Below, piece by piece: positions 6,087 through 6,857 of a stretch of 6,857 nt of DNA. Origin of the DNA: Candidatus Pelagibacter sp. (GTDB lineage Bacteria > Pseudomonadota > Alphaproteobacteria > Pelagibacterales > Pelagibacteraceae). The notes beneath the pieces are model-generated. The model ran no database searches and was not told the origin of the DNA. It saw only the letters and a list, made by a program, of their open reading frames with translations. The position numbers and the translations under genes were made by a program. The stretch lies in NCBI GenBank assembly GCA_028097645.1, contig JAOHEU010000033.1, positions 1 through 6,857 on the forward strand. The letters run 5' to 3'. Within the stretch, counting starts at the first letter, position 1. Each line of letters opens with the position of its first letter.

Positions 6087-6218
6087 ATGGAATTATTCTT
6101 AATATTAAAAATTATATTTATAATAGGGATAGTTGTTGCGCTTTATGCAGTTGCTAGAAACCTTGATATTATTAAGATTATTTTAATTTACTGGAAAGAC
6201 CTAATTCTTAGAAAGTAA
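6087..6218 (+). CDS. Small single-span membrane protein, unknown function
   Basis: An open frame of 43 codons, ATG 6087 to TAA 6216-6218, with an in-frame stop just upstream (6066-6068), so this is the only ATG start. The product begins MELFLILKII, has a long hydrophobic stretch to about residue 23, then an Arg-Asn-Leu-Asp turn, a second hydrophobic patch IIKIILIYW, and the basic end LILRK. It would be a small inner-membrane protein with one transmembrane helix and an amphipathic C-terminal helix. I do not recognise a family. In favour of a real gene: it fills the gap between rmuC and hisG, ends within 18 bases of the hisG end, and has a TATAAT upstream. Against: no SD, and AT-rich DNA readily gives Ile/Leu/Lys-rich frames. 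Confidence 0.45.
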   Translation: MELFLILKIIFIIGIVVALYAVARNLDIIKIILIYWKDLILRK

Positions 6219-6857
6219 TTTAACTAGTTTTTTAACTTCTGGTTTTTTTACTGATGATTTTGATGTCATCATACATGCTTCAGATTGTAATATTTCTCCA
6301 TCTTTTAAAATACGAAGATTGTTAGCTTTTAAAGTCTCACCAGTAGAAGTTATATCTGTTATAATTTCACTTGATCCTGTGAAAGGATAAGCCTCTGTAG
6401 CCCCTAAACTTCCAACTAATTTAAATTGCGTAACTCCTTTTGAAAATAAAAATTCTCTAGTTAAATTTGGATATTTGGTTGCTACTCTTAATCTTTTTTT
6501 CTTTTTATCTTTAAATTCAAATGCAATTTCCTCTAAATCTGCAACCGTTTGAACATCGATCCATGGATCAGGAATTGCAACAACTAAAGTTGCTTTTCCA
6601 AATTCATATCTTTTAGTTACATTGATTTTATTTTGAATATTTACTTCACTTTCTTTTAATAAATCAAATCCTGAAAAACCAAGATCTAATGAACCATCTC
6701 CTAGTCTTTCAACTATCTCTCTTGCATGTAAATATAAAACTTTAACATTTTTTAATTGTTTTATGGATCCTAATAAATCTCTTTCGCCTCGTTCAGAAAC
6801 TAGATTTAATTTATTTTTTTTGAATATTTCTAAAATATCTTTTCGAAGTCTGCCTTT
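6201..6857 (-). CDS. hisG: ATP phosphoribosyltransferase, short form, catalytic subunit (5' end missing)
   Basis: The gene enters from the right edge; 218 codons are visible, ending at TAG 6203-6201, and probably only a few N-terminal codons are missing. HisG condenses ATP with PRPP in the first step of histidine synthesis. Visible from the fragment start: KGRLRKDILEIF, then REIVERLGDGSLDLGFSGFD, YEFGKATLVVAIP, LRVATKYPNLTREF, then the PRPP-binding region GATEAYPFTGSSEIITDIT followed by STGETLKANNLRIL, and QSEACMMTS near the end. The protein stops about 20 residues after this last motif, with no C-terminal ACT-like regulatory domain, so it is the short form, which in other bacteria needs the HisRS-like partner HisZ. 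I would expect hisZ (often with hisS) just to the right. Its 3' end overlaps the small membrane ORF by 18 bases, tail to tail. Confidence 0.93.
   Translation of the reverse strand, partial: KGRLRKDILEIFKKNKLNLVSERGERDLLGSIKQLKNVKVLYLHAREIVERLGDGSLDLGFSGFDLLKESEVNIQNKINVTKRYEFGKATLVVAIPDPWIDVQTVADLEEIAFEFKDKKKKRLRVATKYPNLTREFLFSKGVTQFKLVGSLGATEAYPFTGSSEIITDITSTGETLKANNLRILKDGEILQSEACMMTSKSSVKKPEVKKLVKLLSKN
6210..6249 (+). terminator. Possible terminator after the small membrane ORF
   Basis: AGAAAGT (6210-6216) can pair with ACTTCT (6235-6240) with a one-base bulge, and a self-complementary AACTAGTT lies in the loop. A run of seven T follows at 6243-6249. This fits a weak intrinsic terminator for plus-strand transcripts, placed inside the hisG 3' end. 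The stem is short, so confidence is low. Confidence 0.25.

Noticed and set aside
1..6857. Search for tRNA or rRNA genes, CRISPR repeats, insertion sequences, attachment sites and riboswitches
   Set aside because: No cloverleaf-like GC-rich segments, regularly spaced repeats, transposase motifs or long direct or inverted repeats were noticed, and coding sequence fills nearly all of the window.

Overview
This is a very AT-rich (roughly 70% A+T), densely packed bacterial window. No intergenic gap exceeds about 70 bases and several genes overlap. The base composition, the order trpA-accD-folC with trxA converging on folC, a HisG that ends without a C-terminal regulatory domain, and the style of the proteins all point to a streamlined marine alphaproteobacterium of the SAR11 (Pelagibacter-like) type. 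This assignment is an inference from sequence style and remembered gene order, not from a database search.

Left block (plus strand, 1-2377): the 3' end of trpA (tryptophan synthase alpha), accD (acetyl-CoA carboxylase carboxyltransferase beta subunit) and folC (folylpolyglutamate/dihydrofolate synthase). The three are translationally linked. trpA stop and accD start share ATGA, and folC starts 47 bases inside accD. folC then runs tail to tail into trxA, sharing 4 bases. A perfect 7-bp hairpin sits on the two stop codons and could terminate transcription in both directions.

Middle block (minus strand, 6021 down to 2374): rmuC, a MGME1-like PD-(D/E)XK nuclease gene, a DEDDh exonuclease gene of the exodeoxyribonuclease I (sbcB) family, and trxA. 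The first three are all DNA-end-processing type proteins and look like one transcription unit. The two nuclease genes overlap at TTGA, and the exonuclease starts at TTG behind a strong Shine-Dalgarno sequence. In many other alphaproteobacteria I expect addB-addA next to trxA-folC-accD-trpA. Here a different set of nuclease genes occupies that place, which is the most interesting feature of the window.

Right block (6022-6857): a 65-bp divergent spacer with possible promoters, a 43-codon gene for a putative single-span membrane protein on the plus strand, and, converging on it, the 5'-truncated hisG gene (ATP phosphoribosyltransferase, short form) on the minus strand.

Several proteins carry altered family motifs that deserve a check: the AccD zinc ribbon, the FolC P-loop and GLGGR motif, the buried Asp of thioredoxin, and the DSK motif of RmuC. 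No RNA genes, CRISPR arrays, insertion sequences or integrated phage were seen.
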